A stretch of 45,204 nt of DNA, taken from contig JAOASF010000100.1 in assembly GCA_025210175.1 (NCBI GenBank), positions 1 to 45,204 on the forward strand. The letters are read 5' to 3'. Made by a program: the position numbers and the translations under genes. Within the stretch, counting starts at the first letter, position 1, and every line of letters starts with the position of its first letter. Under the pieces are notes generated by a model that was given only the letters and a program-made list of their open reading frames with translations, had not been told where the DNA came from and did no database searches. Origin of the DNA: Crocinitomicaceae bacterium. GTDB lineage: Bacteria; Bacteroidota; Bacteroidia; Flavobacteriales_D; Crocinitomicaceae. Shown here piece by piece: positions 34,163-43,197 of this stretch.

Positions 34163-37042
34163 CTAATTATCGGTATATAATAATGGTAAATCAATTCGAA
34201 CGATTGTTCCCGTTTCTTCTGATTCATCCATATCAAAGATAGAAAATTCAATTTTTGCTTTGTATAGACGTTCGATGATCCGGATTCTATTCTGAGTAAT
34301 GCTCATTCCTTTGCTTTTGTGCTTGGAGTCTTTCACCATTCTTTTCTTGGCAAACTTCCGTCCTTTTCCATTGTCGGAAATAGTAACAATGAGACGTTCG
34401 TTCAACCTTTCGAAGTGCAAGGTCAATAGTCCCCCTTCCTTCAAATGGGAAAGTCCATGCCAAATGGCATTTTCAACAAAGGGCTGAATCAACATACTTG
34501 GAATACCAGCATTTCTGGGCAAGCTTGGGTCTACCGTTATTTTTTCTTGGAAACCGTCCTTTAAACGCTGCTTTTCGAGGGCAATGTAGGAGTTCAAAAA
34601 GCTTACTTCTTCATCGATGGTAATCAATTGAATTTGTGCATAATCCAAAATCTGACGAATCAGCATGGAAAATTCGCTCAAATATTTGATCGAAGAACGA
34701 ATGTCGTTTTTAAGAATAAAGTTTTGGATTGAATTCAGCGTGTTGAAGGTAAAATGTGGATTCATCTGAGCTTGAAGAGCACCGAGTTCCATGGTCAGTA
34801 GCTCAGTCCTTCTTGCTTCTTGTAATTTGGCCCTCCATCGGATCAAGAGGCTGGTAAGCAGGATACTCAAAACGATAACCAAAGAAAGAAACCAATTCGA
34901 CCGATACCAAGGTGGCAAAACTGTGAAATTATAGCGAAGCACTTTACTCGGTTTAAAAAACTTGCTTGTGGCATACACCTGTATGGTATATTCTCCATCC
35001 GACAAAGATTGAAAATCTATCTGCCCGTTGCTGTTTGACCTCCATTCTTCGTTGTTGATTTGATAAAAATACCTTGTGGTATATTTTGAAAAGTTCACCG
35101 CATCAACAGAGATATGGATACTGTTTTGATTAAATGGCACGGAGGCCCCAGACTCGAACTTCAATTGATCTGGTCCAAAAAACAAGGATGTTTTATAAAT
35201 TTTCAATTGGTCGATGGTAGGTATTTTCTTTTTAAGCACCTTTTTCAGGTTGCCCATGCAGTTGATGTAAAGACAATCTTCATCTTGTTCAATTTGAGCG
35301 ATTTCTTTTCCCCCAAGATAACCTCGAAAGTCGAAAATCACCCGATTTTCTATCACTTCATAATCTGAAGTTATCTGAAGTTCCTGTGAACCAATTTCTG
35401 AAACTATAAACAAACGATTGGGTCCAGAAAACGCAACCTTATGAACATTATTGGATAGCAATCCGTCTGCCATGCTAATCCATTTAACCAGCTTCCCATT
35501 TGCAAACAAAGCCACACCCCTGTCTCGAGAAGCTATGAGTATGTGGCTACCTTTCAATTCTATCGAATTCGCTCCACGACCTTCAAAAATTTCTGGAAAC
35601 AAAGGAAATATGCTATCCTTGTAGGTCTTGAACAACCCAACTTGACTCGCCACCATTAATCCATTGTTGGTGTAGTATACGTCCTGAATCCTCCCTAATT
35701 CACTTTTCCCCAAAACGCCTATTTTTTCCAATTTCCCATCTATTTCCTTAAATAAGACGAGTCCGAAGCTTGTAGAAACCGTTAGCGTATCGTTATTGTT
35801 CACCGATCTGGTAAATCGGCAGTATGTTCTGTCGTAAAATCGATCCAGCAACTGACCTTGCTTAGAAACCAAAACACAGTTCGTACCAGTAGAATAAACG
35901 AGATTACCTTTCCATACACCAATATGGTTGATTCTAGGCAAATTTTCTTTCGGAAAAAAACAATTGGTGAACAACTCAAAGTGATCCTTAACCTTCTTAA
36001 AAACCCGTCCATCGTTTAAACCCACAAAATAATCTTCGCCGATTTTATTGATTGTGGTTACACTTTCAAGTTCAGAATAGGATTTCAGATGAATGGAATA
36101 AGCTGGAAAATGATAAATGCCATCATTGAGCGTTCCAACCAACAATCCTCCCATATCATCTAAAATCACCCCACTTACGGGTATGCCAGGCAACATGATG
36201 CGGTGGTTAAACTTTGTCCCTTTTCTCGAATAAACATGTAGGCCATTGGAATGACCAACAAAATAGTCATCTCCAATTTTCTTAAAAAACAAGGCGGCAT
36301 TAAAATTCATAAACTTTAATGCTTCCAATCTGTGATAATCGTAAGTCTCAAAATTGACCAATTCAGATACCGTACCGATACTCCTCAAGAGGGATTCAAC
36401 GGAAATAAGCTTGGTGTCAGTCAGGGTACAAAATAAATCTTGTAGATTAACCAGCTTTTGATTCGGGGTACTGGGAAGATTTTTTTTATCGTGCATCGCC
36501 CCGCTATCGTGATAGTACAAAGTAGCGTTTTTCTCATCACTAAAAAAGTGATAATCATGACCGTTTAACCTCGACTTAATTAGAACAGAATCATTGGGAA
36601 GAATGTTCAAGTAGCATCCTTTACCACCCAACCATAAAACACCTTTTCCATCTTCCACTATCCTACTGTTAGCCTCTATGGTTATGTTCTTGTGTGCAAC
36701 TTTCAGTTGTTGAATTTTTCCATCGCGAAAATAGCTTGGTAGCTTGTTTTGATGATGAAACCAGATTCGACCATATCTATCTTCCCGAATTCGAATTACC
36801 ACATCATCTGCAAGTCCTTGTTCGTGGTTGTAAACTTTGAAACTTTGTCCATTAAAACAAACTACTCCGTTTTCCGTACCGAACCATATCATTCCTTTCG
36901 AATCCTTGTAGAACTCATAAATGGTGGTAGAAGGTAAACCATTCAAAATGGAATAATGCCATGGCTCACCAAACTCCTGTGCACTCACGCGACATCCTAT
37001 AAGAAGAATGAAGCAAAACCATATTCGGACAGCCTTAGTCAT
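34163..37042 (-). CDS. Beta-propeller sensor histidine kinase (Reg_prop/Y_Y_Y with LytS-type kinase domain)
   Basis: This 959-residue protein has a signal peptide at about 1-21 (ending RVSA-QEF). A long periplasmic region of propeller repeats follows, the first being GLPSTTIYEFYKDSKGMIWFGT and the second GLADDVVIRIREDRYGRIWF. A Y_Y_Y domain near 620-700 precedes one transmembrane helix (WFLSLVIVLSILLTSLLIRW, near 715-735). The kinase part has the His_kinase motif NPHFTFNTLNSIQNFI with His763, and an ATPase with QPFVENAIWHGL and DNGKG. It is not a hybrid kinase; the partner regulator is the next gene. The ligand is unknown, and no polysaccharide-utilisation genes are nearby. The start overlaps the mtfA-like stop by 8 bases. 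Confidence 0.92.
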   Translation of the reverse strand: MTKAVRIWFCFILLIGCRVSAQEFGEPWHYSILNGLPSTTIYEFYKDSKGMIWFGTENGVVCFNGQSFKVYNHEQGLADDVVIRIREDRYGRIWFHHQNKLPSYFRDGKIQQLKVAHKNITIEANSRIVEDGKGVLWLGGKGCYLNILPNDSVLIKSRLNGHDYHFFSDEKNATLYYHDSGAMHDKKNLPSTPNQKLVNLQDLFCTLTDTKLISVESLLRSIGTVSELVNFETYDYHRLEALKFMNFNAALFFKKIGDDYFVGHSNGLHVYSRKGTKFNHRIMLPGIPVSGVILDDMGGLLVGTLNDGIYHFPAYSIHLKSYSELESVTTINKIGEDYFVGLNDGRVFKKVKDHFELFTNCFFPKENLPRINHIGVWKGNLVYSTGTNCVLVSKQGQLLDRFYDRTYCRFTRSVNNNDTLTVSTSFGLVLFKEIDGKLEKIGVLGKSELGRIQDVYYTNNGLMVASQVGLFKTYKDSIFPLFPEIFEGRGANSIELKGSHILIASRDRGVALFANGKLVKWISMADGLLSNNVHKVAFSGPNRLFIVSEIGSQELQITSDYEVIENRVIFDFRGYLGGKEIAQIEQDEDCLYINCMGNLKKVLKKKIPTIDQLKIYKTSLFFGPDQLKFESGASVPFNQNSIHISVDAVNFSKYTTRYFYQINNEEWRSNSNGQIDFQSLSDGEYTIQVYATSKFFKPSKVLRYNFTVLPPWYRSNWFLSLVIVLSILLTSLLIRWRAKLQEARRTELLTMELGALQAQMNPHFTFNTLNSIQNFILKNDIRSSIKYLSEFSMLIRQILDYAQIQLITIDEEVSFLNSYIALEKQRLKDGFQEKITVDPSLPRNAGIPSMLIQPFVENAIWHGLSHLKEGGLLTLHFERLNERLIVTISDNGKGRKFAKKRMVKDSKHKSKGMSITQNRIRIIERLYKAKIEFSIFDMDESEETGTIVRIDLPLLYTDN

Positions 37043-37922
37043 TAGATCGTACCGGGTCTTGATTGAAATACGTTTCCATTACCGCAAAAATCTTGGGATG
37101 CTTTCTTTTCAATAATTCTGGTCGCTCTTTGTAGTACTCTGTAACGACCGCAAAAAACTCGGCTTGGTTGCTGGCTCCGTAAGGGTTGATGTCGCTCTTC
37201 GATTTCTGTATTTTCTTGATTTCCTTGTGCATTAAATCCACCCATGCTTCAGTTGTAGACTTATCCATTCCGGCCGGCACACCGTCCATGTACCCATCCA
37301 TCTTATCAAGCAGGTGTGCAAACTCGTGAACACCTACATTTTTCTTGTCTTGCGCGTTCTTAAATCCATGTTCCAAAGCTCTCAGAGACAAAATCATCGT
37401 ATTGTTCATCATGCCCCCATGGTGTATTTGACCTTGTATTTCTCCCGCAGTATTGAACTGCATACTTTCATTGAAGTTTTCTGGGTATACCAACACTTCT
37501 TTCAAGTCGGCATAATTCCAATAGGGCAATCCCCAATAGGCCATCACCGCAGAAGCAGCTACATACAAGCAAGTCGATTTTTCCACTTCTTCTTGGCCAA
37601 TTTCAGTGATGGTAACCTGGGTTAAAAACAAACCAACTCTTTCCTCAAACACTCGTCGATCGGCCTTGCTCAAGGTGTTGTAAAAATGGATGTGCTCTTT
37701 GAGCCAAAAACGATCATTTAAGTTGAGCCGAATTCGCTGGGCGCGAATATGCTTTTTTCTCGTTTGAATTCGCCAGACATTCAAAGCAACGGATACGCCC
37801 ACTATGGTCAAGACCCCTAGTACCTTTGCTCCATTGATATTTCCCTTACTTACCAAAACGGGTATCAGTCCCAAAAGGACTAAAAACAGGACCATCCAAG
37901 GTAAAAATCGCTTTGAAAACAT
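37035..37922 (-). CDS. MtfA-like zinc-dependent peptidase
   Basis: This 295-residue protein has two N-terminal hydrophobic segments (about 4-24 and 32-48) and then an MtfA-type peptidase domain with VGVHEFAHLLDKMDG, where His199, Glu200 and His203 form the HExxH zinc site. The downstream NPYGASNQAEFFAVVTEYYKERP contains the third ligand region. E. coli MtfA is soluble and binds the glucose regulator Mlc; the membrane anchor here is a difference common in Bacteroidota, as I recall. The frame extends upstream through a TTG, but ATG 37922 is the better start. It overlaps the sensor kinase gene, so it is probably the first gene of the operon. Confidence 0.88.
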   Translation of the reverse strand: MFSKRFLPWMVLFLVLLGLIPVLVSKGNINGAKVLGVLTIVGVSVALNVWRIQTRKKHIRAQRIRLNLNDRFWLKEHIHFYNTLSKADRRVFEERVGLFLTQVTITEIGQEEVEKSTCLYVAASAVMAYWGLPYWNYADLKEVLVYPENFNESMQFNTAGEIQGQIHHGGMMNNTMILSLRALEHGFKNAQDKKNVGVHEFAHLLDKMDGYMDGVPAGMDKSTTEAWVDLMHKEIKKIQKSKSDINPYGASNQAEFFAVVTEYYKERPELLKRKHPKIFAVMETYFNQDPVRSND

Positions 37923-37981
37923 GATTAGATTTTTGATGAAAATACGCAATAAAAGCGCGCAATAGGTTAGTTTCGGAACAC

Positions 37982-38012
37982 AAAAAAGGCTCTAGTTCAT
38001 GAACCAGAGCCT
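37982..38012 (-). terminator. Intrinsic terminator after the 64-residue protein gene
   Basis: On the minus strand AGGCTCTGGTTC and GAACTAGAGCCT pair in a stem of 7 plus 4 base pairs with one mismatch and a two-base loop, followed by six T. It lies 20 bases after the stop at 38033 and separates this gene from the mtfA operon. Confidence 0.9.
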
Positions 38013-38032
38013 CAACATATCATCAGGATCCT

Positions 38033-38227
38033 TTATTCTTTAACCCATTTGTCGTTTCGCATTTCACCAAGGATGTTTACTTCTTTCGTACGCGAATAAT
38101 CTTCCGCAGCCAATAGCATTTGTTCCTTGGTATCCCTTCTCACTAAAACACCAGAACTACCAGGATTTTTTACTTCAATGTAAAATCCATCCCTTAGTCT
38201 TGCTGGTTTTGTTGCCGGTCTACCCAT
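38033..38227 (-). CDS. Small basic protein of unknown function
   Basis: This 64-residue protein begins MGRPATKPARLRDGFYIEV and continues through GSSGVLVRRDTKEQMLLAAEDY to NILGEMRNDKWVKE. The GRPATKPARLRDGF start is AT-hook-like and suits nucleic-acid contact, and the GVLVRRDTKEQ part predicts strands and a helix. I recall similar short proteins in Bacteroidota without known function. It is monocistronic, with its own terminator and a 118-base upstream gap, which supports it as a real gene. Confidence 0.72.
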   Translation of the reverse strand: MGRPATKPARLRDGFYIEVKNPGSSGVLVRRDTKEQMLLAAEDYSRTKEVNILGEMRNDKWVKE

Positions 38228-38265
38228 CTTTTATATTATGAATTGTTATGTACTGTGTAAATAAT

Positions 38266-38277
38266 CTACCAAGGTAG
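38266..38277. repeat. Inverted repeat CTACC-AA-GGTAG upstream of the 64-residue protein gene
   Basis: Five-base arms around a two-base centre lie 38 bases before the ATG at 38227. On the minus strand TACCTTGG is one base from TAnnTTTG, so this may be the promoter box rather than an operator. Confidence 0.25.
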
Positions 38278-38345
38278 GCAATTTACAATTTAAAACAATT
38301 CTAAATTAAGATTTTTTACGAATTTTCCAAATAAAATTGGGTCTT

Positions 38346-38966
38346 TTAGACTGCTTTGTAATAAAAACTATGGTCGTTTATTTCATAAGTCACTAAATCC
38401 CAAGCAATAAATAAGGGCAGCCAATAATCAATTTTTTTCATGGAAAGTCCTGATGAGCGATACATCTTACTTAAAGTAAGCGGTTCTTGGCTTAAAAAAC
38501 GAATCAATTGCAAGGCCTCATCCTCCAATTTTGCTGGCTTCACCACTTTAATTTCGTGGTGTCTCCAAACCCTAGCAACAATCTTATTTGCCCTGAGTGT
38601 ATGGTCGTTATGCCTGAAATACAACCTGAACTTTCCTTCTTCGTCCTGGGCTTTGTAATTCCGCTGTTCACCCTTCGGAACGTTTACTTCCAAGACCAGT
38701 TTATGCCCTTCCTGATGAACCTTTGATTCCAGGATTACAGGTGGCTGAACATACAACTCCGCGGCTCCAACCATCATGTGAAATTCTTCTTCGGGGTTGC
38801 AGCCCGCAATTTTACCATTGTCCTTCACTCCTATTAGCAATCTGCCCCCATCTGTATTGGCGAAGGCCGCAATAGTTCGAGCGATTTTCTTTTGATCTTC
38901 AATCGAAAATTTGAAGTCCTGGGTTTGATGTTCCCCTTCCAAAATATACTGTTGCACCAAAGACAT
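38346..38966 (-). CDS. AlbA_2 (Schlafen-like) domain protein
   Basis: This 206-residue protein has an AlbA_2-type domain over about residues 10-125: EHQTQDFKFSIEDQKKIART, AAFANTDGGRLLIGVKDNG and the later basic FRLYFRHNDHTLRA. A C-terminal winged-helix-like part follows (EALQLIRFLSQEPLTLSKMYRSSGLSMKKIDYWL). Such proteins are predicted to bind nucleic acid and often act as regulators. A TTG at 38984 would extend it six codons into the phosphatase gene; ATG 38966, 8 bases after that gene's stop, is preferred. It appears cotranscribed with the phosphatase. Confidence 0.82.
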   Translation of the reverse strand: MSLVQQYILEGEHQTQDFKFSIEDQKKIARTIAAFANTDGGRLLIGVKDNGKIAGCNPEEEFHMMVGAAELYVQPPVILESKVHQEGHKLVLEVNVPKGEQRNYKAQDEEGKFRLYFRHNDHTLRANKIVARVWRHHEIKVVKPAKLEDEALQLIRFLSQEPLTLSKMYRSSGLSMKKIDYWLPLFIAWDLVTYEINDHSFYYKAV

Positions 38967-38974
38967 AGCCGCTT

Positions 38975-40603
38975 TTACTTCCAAATTTCAAGGATGGTTT
39001 TTCCCTCTGCACACGGTGGACTTGAAACTCGCAGTAGGTGCATCAATGTAGGTACAATGTCCGTTATTTCATAAGGCGTCATTACTTTTTGTTTTGGAAT
39101 TTGACTACCGTACCAAAGCAAGGGTACATGGGTGTCGTATCCGTATGGAGAACCGTGACTCGTACCGCGACGAGCCGCTTCAGAATCTTTCGATTTTTCT
39201 AAATAACCGGGCTTTAAGGTATAAACCACATTGCCAGATCGAGAAGGATGATAGCCGTTTCTCACCATTTCATCACGACCCCCCATGGAGTACAAGCTTT
39301 CTAATTGACGAGAAGTGTAGGCCTCTTCAACCTCATCCAGTTCTTTCAAAAAAGAGGCAATTCGGCTCTCAACTTGATTTTGATCCAACTGAAGAAATTT
39401 TAGCAAATCTTCATCGAGATAAATATTGTGGTTGTCGTTACTCAGAATCAAATTGGCCCCAAACTCAACCTTCATGAGGTCTTCTAGATCGGCCATTATC
39501 TGATTGGAGAAAAAATACCCGCCAGGCAAATTATTATCAAGCAACAACTGAGGCACCTGAACCACAGCGTGATCTGCCGTTAGAAACACAACCCAATCTT
39601 TTCCGACCTTCTTATTCAAGGTTTGAAACAAGCGCTGCAATTCCAAATCGAGACGCAAATACATGTCTTCAATTTCCACGCTTCGAGGGCCAAAAGCATG
39701 TCCTGCAATGTCGGGAGTGGAATACGAAATAGCCAAAAAGTCAGTCACCTCATCCTTACCCAAGCTCTCTGCATCAAGGGCTGCTATGGCAAAATCCGTT
39801 AAAAAAGTATTCGCAAATGGGGTAAGCATAAAGAGGGAAAGTTGATCCTTTGTTGCCAAGGTGTCAAATTGGTACGGAAACACAGGTTGTTCTTTGCCAG
39901 CAATCAAGACCTCATAGGGAGAATTATCTGGACCACTAGCCGTATATGTCTCCAGAGGATACAGCGTATTCCAGCTTTGGCGCATCGAAGTTTCTGGAAT
40001 CAAGAGCTCATTGTACCGATTCACCCAAGCCGCCATTTCCTTTTGGTAGAAATTACTGGTGATCATATGGCCCGTTTTTCTGTCGTACCAATAACTACCA
40101 TCAGACATGTGTCCACCTGGCAAAATAGCGCTCCTATCTTTCAAGGATAAAGATATTACCTTGCCCTGCGGGTAGGTAAGTTTTAGTTGATCCGTAATGG
40201 TAGAACAATACAAATTTTTAGGTGAGCGCATACCTTCCGAGGAGCTAGACCCAATGGTGTAATAAGCGGTATCTGTAACGCAGTTCACCGTTTCACCTAA
40301 CTCTCGATCGTACCATTCATTGCCCACAATACCATGCGAACTAGGTGTAGTTCCTGTATAGATACTCGCATGTCCGGGCCCTGTATAGGTAGGAACATAA
40401 TTGTATCTCGTATTCATGCAATTGGTCCCCTTTTCCATCAACAAGCGAAAACCTCCTTTGCTAAATCGACTTTGATAGCGATACAAATATTCATACATCA
40501 TTTGATCGACCACAATTCCAACCACCAACTTCGGTGCTTTTTGCTTTTGAGCAAAGGAAGCGGAGAGGAGGAGGACAAACGAAAGACTAAGTGCGATTTT
40601 CAT
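38975..40603 (-). CDS. PafA-type alkaline phosphatase
   Basis: This 542-residue exported protein of the alkaline phosphatase superfamily has a signal peptide at about 1-18 (ending SASFA-QKQ). Asp34 in VVGIVVDQM is the first metal ligand. YVPTYTGPGHASIYTGT carries the predicted nucleophile Thr74, where E. coli PhoA has Ser. SYSTPDIAGHAFGP holds the second metal Asp and His, FLTADHAV the next pair, and the late SHGSPYGYDTHVPLLWYG a final His. PafA releases phosphate from monoesters in the periplasm and is the common Bacteroidota phosphatase. The gene lies 23 bases after tex, so the two may be cotranscribed. Confidence 0.92.
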   Translation of the reverse strand: MKIALSLSFVLLLSASFAQKQKAPKLVVGIVVDQMMYEYLYRYQSRFSKGGFRLLMEKGTNCMNTRYNYVPTYTGPGHASIYTGTTPSSHGIVGNEWYDRELGETVNCVTDTAYYTIGSSSSEGMRSPKNLYCSTITDQLKLTYPQGKVISLSLKDRSAILPGGHMSDGSYWYDRKTGHMITSNFYQKEMAAWVNRYNELLIPETSMRQSWNTLYPLETYTASGPDNSPYEVLIAGKEQPVFPYQFDTLATKDQLSLFMLTPFANTFLTDFAIAALDAESLGKDEVTDFLAISYSTPDIAGHAFGPRSVEIEDMYLRLDLELQRLFQTLNKKVGKDWVVFLTADHAVVQVPQLLLDNNLPGGYFFSNQIMADLEDLMKVEFGANLILSNDNHNIYLDEDLLKFLQLDQNQVESRIASFLKELDEVEEAYTSRQLESLYSMGGRDEMVRNGYHPSRSGNVVYTLKPGYLEKSKDSEAARRGTSHGSPYGYDTHVPLLWYGSQIPKQKVMTPYEITDIVPTLMHLLRVSSPPCAEGKTILEIWK

Positions 40604-40626
40604 GTTTTTTTTCTTAAAAGTACAAA

Positions 40627-42738
40627 TCAGAGTGCTTGACTCAACTTTAGACCAATGCGTCCTCTCTTATGGTCAACTTCCATGATGGAAACGAGAACGT
40701 GTTGATGCAGGCGAACAACGGTTGATGGGTCGTCTACATAGCGATCTCCCATGTTGGATTTATGGATCAACCCATTTTCTTTAATACCGATATTTACGAA
40801 GGCACCAAAGGCCGTTACATTATTGATTATTCCAGGTACCTGCATCCCCTCCACCAAGTCATTGATTGATTTCAATCGAGGGTCAAACTCAAATACCTTC
40901 GCCTGCGATCTAGGGTCTCGAACCGGTTTTTTAAGTTCCTTTAAAATATCTTTCAAGGAATATTCTTCCTCTTTGCTTTCCTTGAGTAGGGAATCGATCA
41001 CCGAGTCATTTCCGATTAGGTCTTTCACGGCTAAATTCTGTTTTTTGGCCAGTTGTTTAACCAAGGCATATTGCTCGGGATGAATGGAACTGTTATCTAA
41101 AGGCTCCACCCCATCTCGAACCCGTAAAAATCCAGCAGCCTGTTCAAAAGCCTTGTCTCCCAAACGGCTTACTTTCTTCAGGTCTTCACGCGACTTGAAG
41201 GCTCCATTTTCGGCACGGTAGGCAACAATGTTTTCTGCTAGTGTAGGGCCTAATCCTGAGACATATTGTAAAAGATACGGTGAGGCCGTATTCAAGTCTA
41301 CCCCCACATTGTTGACACAAGAAACCACAACATCATCGAGTGCTCCCTTCAAAAAGGTCTGATTCACTTCGTGTTGATAGGATCCAACTCCCAAAGATTT
41401 GGGGTCTATTTTCACCAATTCGGCCAAAGGGTCCATCAAGCGACGACCTATGGATACAGCTCCTCTCACCGTAACATCGTATTGCGGAAACTCTTTGCGT
41501 GCAATGGAACTAGCAGAGTAGATAGATGCCCCATCTTCCCGAACGACGAAAACTTGTAGATCATGTTTGAATTTTACGGACTTGATGAAGGCCTCTGTTT
41601 CACGACCGGCAGTACCGTCTCCTATGGCAATAACCTCGACCTTATAGGCCTCTACCAACTGAGCAATTTTGCTCTGTGCCGCGGCTTTTTCTTTTTGGGG
41701 AGGGTGAGGAAAGATGGTAGCGTTGGTTTGTAAATCGCCTTTTTCGTCCACGACTACCACCTTGCAACCAGTGCGATACCCTGGGTCTATGGCCAAAACC
41801 CGTTTTGCTCCTACCGGCGGAGCCAGCAAAAGCTGTCTCAAATTTTCGGAAAATACTTTCAAAGCTTCTTTATCTGCTTTTTCCTTTATTTCTCCCAGAA
41901 TTTCGTTCTCGATGGAAGAGCTCAAAAGGCGTGAATAAGCCTCTTTACATGCCTTAATGACTTGTTGGGCACATCCATCATTCCCTTTCACAAAAAAGCG
42001 ATGCATGATTCGTTGCACTTCATCACTAGGCACATCAATTTTCACTTTTAAAAGCTTTTCTTTTTCCGCCCTTGATATGGCTAAAAATCGATGTGACGCG
42101 ATGCGGTAAAGGGGTTCAGAAAAATCGAAATAATCCTTATACGTTATAGCCTCTTCCTCCTTTCCTTTCGCTAGTTTGCTTTGCAATACTCCTTTTCTTC
42201 GGAAGGTTTCCCTCAATCTATCTCGGAGTGCGGCATTTTCGTTCATCCATTCTGCCATGATATCACGCGCACCTTGTAGTGCTTCGTCAATATCCATGAT
42301 ATCTCCTTTTAAAAATCGTTCAGCCATGGCCTCTGGCTCCCCTCCTCTCTGCGACATGATCATTTTGGCTAGAGGCTCCAAACCTGCTTTTCTCGCCTTT
42401 TCCCCTTTGGTTAATTTTTTCTGCTTGAAGGGTAAATAAAGATCCTCGAGTTGTTGACTGTAAAATGTGGCCGTTATTTTATCTTGAAGTTCTGGGGTCA
42501 ATTTTCCCTGTTCCTCAATTGCTTTGAGGATGGTTTTTTGACGCGCTAAAATTTCTTCATACGCTTTTTTGGCATCACGGATATCGGTAATCTGAACCTC
42601 ATCCAAACCTCCTGTTCTTTCCTTTCGATAGCGTGCAATAAAGGGAATGGTAGCTCCTTCGTTGAGCAAGTCAATGGTAGCCTGCACCCCTCTTTCGGCC
42701 AGAGAGGTTGTTTGCCTGATGTATTCTGTAATGTTCAT
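40627..42738 (-). CDS. tex: Tex-family RNA-binding transcription accessory protein
   Basis: This 703-residue protein has the Tex plan: an N-terminal helical region with TIPFIARYRKERTGGLDEVQ, a YqgF/RNase H-like domain at about 315-450 (RVLAIDPGYRTGCKVVVVD, IAIGDGTAGRETE), HhH motifs at about 480-560 (LQYVSGLGPTLAENIVAYR), and a C-terminal S1 domain at about 630-700 (VPGIINNVTAFGAFVNIG). Tex binds nucleic acid and is linked to transcription and rRNA maturation. Length is a little short of typical (about 710-780) but all domains are present. It diverges from the RlpA-like gene. Confidence 0.95.
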   Translation of the reverse strand: MNITEYIRQTTSLAERGVQATIDLLNEGATIPFIARYRKERTGGLDEVQITDIRDAKKAYEEILARQKTILKAIEEQGKLTPELQDKITATFYSQQLEDLYLPFKQKKLTKGEKARKAGLEPLAKMIMSQRGGEPEAMAERFLKGDIMDIDEALQGARDIMAEWMNENAALRDRLRETFRRKGVLQSKLAKGKEEEAITYKDYFDFSEPLYRIASHRFLAISRAEKEKLLKVKIDVPSDEVQRIMHRFFVKGNDGCAQQVIKACKEAYSRLLSSSIENEILGEIKEKADKEALKVFSENLRQLLLAPPVGAKRVLAIDPGYRTGCKVVVVDEKGDLQTNATIFPHPPQKEKAAAQSKIAQLVEAYKVEVIAIGDGTAGRETEAFIKSVKFKHDLQVFVVREDGASIYSASSIARKEFPQYDVTVRGAVSIGRRLMDPLAELVKIDPKSLGVGSYQHEVNQTFLKGALDDVVVSCVNNVGVDLNTASPYLLQYVSGLGPTLAENIVAYRAENGAFKSREDLKKVSRLGDKAFEQAAGFLRVRDGVEPLDNSSIHPEQYALVKQLAKKQNLAVKDLIGNDSVIDSLLKESKEEEYSLKDILKELKKPVRDPRSQAKVFEFDPRLKSINDLVEGMQVPGIINNVTAFGAFVNIGIKENGLIHKSNMGDRYVDDPSTVVRLHQHVLVSIMEVDHKRGRIGLKLSQAL

Positions 42739-42754
42739 TTCAAAAGATGTAGCC

Positions 42755-42762
42755 CAAAAATA
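42755..42762 (-). promoter_or_regulatory. -7 promoter box for tex
   Basis: On the minus strand TATTTTTG matches TAnnTTTG exactly and lies 16 bases before the tex ATG at 42738. No -33 TTG is seen at normal spacing. Confidence 0.5.
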
Positions 42763-42819
42763 ACATCAAAACGAACGCTCTTTTACATGCCACAAAATTC
42801 TTTTACCTTTCGTGTTGAT

Positions 42820-43197
42820 ATGAAGAACAAGACTTATTTATTCTTGGTAATAATCTTTGCCCTGACCACAGCCTTCACCTGGTACAATGCAAAGGGGACA
42901 GCTTCTTATTATGCGCAAAAGTTTCATGGAAGAAAAACAGCGAGTGGAGAAGTTTATCACAAGGACAGTTTGACCGCTGCTCACAAAACGCTTCCCTTTG
43001 GCACCAAGGTACTGGTCACTAACTTAGAAAATGACTCATCTGTTGTATTAAAAATAAACGATCGTCTAGGAAGCAATCACCGACTGATTGACGTGTCTTA
43101 TGCCGCAGCAGAACAGTTGAATTTTGTTCAAAAAGGATTGACCAAGGTGAGGGTTGAAGCCATCGATAACGCTGAGGAAATACCGGAAGCGGAATGA
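42820..43197 (+). CDS. Minimal RlpA-like (double-psi beta-barrel) protein
   Basis: This 125-residue protein has an N-terminal hydrophobic segment (residues 5-22) and an RlpA domain: GTASYYAQKFHGRKTASGEVY, LTAAHKTLPFGTKVLVTNL, LKINDRLGSNHRLIDVSYAAAEQL. The conserved Asp of NDR is present. Canonical RlpA is a lipoprotein with a SPOR domain that cleaves denuded septal glycan; this one has no lipobox cysteine and no SPOR domain. Upstream in-frame starts at 42712 and 42787 exist, but ATG 42820 gives a clean signal anchor and follows a near -7 box (TACCTTTC). It overlaps the haem protein gene by four bases (ATGA). Confidence 0.87.
   Translation: MKNKTYLFLVIIFALTTAFTWYNAKGTASYYAQKFHGRKTASGEVYHKDSLTAAHKTLPFGTKVLVTNLENDSSVVLKINDRLGSNHRLIDVSYAAAEQLNFVQKGLTKVRVEAIDNAEEIPEAE

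Noticed and set aside
38967..38984. TTG start extending the AlbA_2 protein into the phosphatase gene
   Set aside because: It adds six residues with no family match. ATG 38966 is directly after the phosphatase stop.
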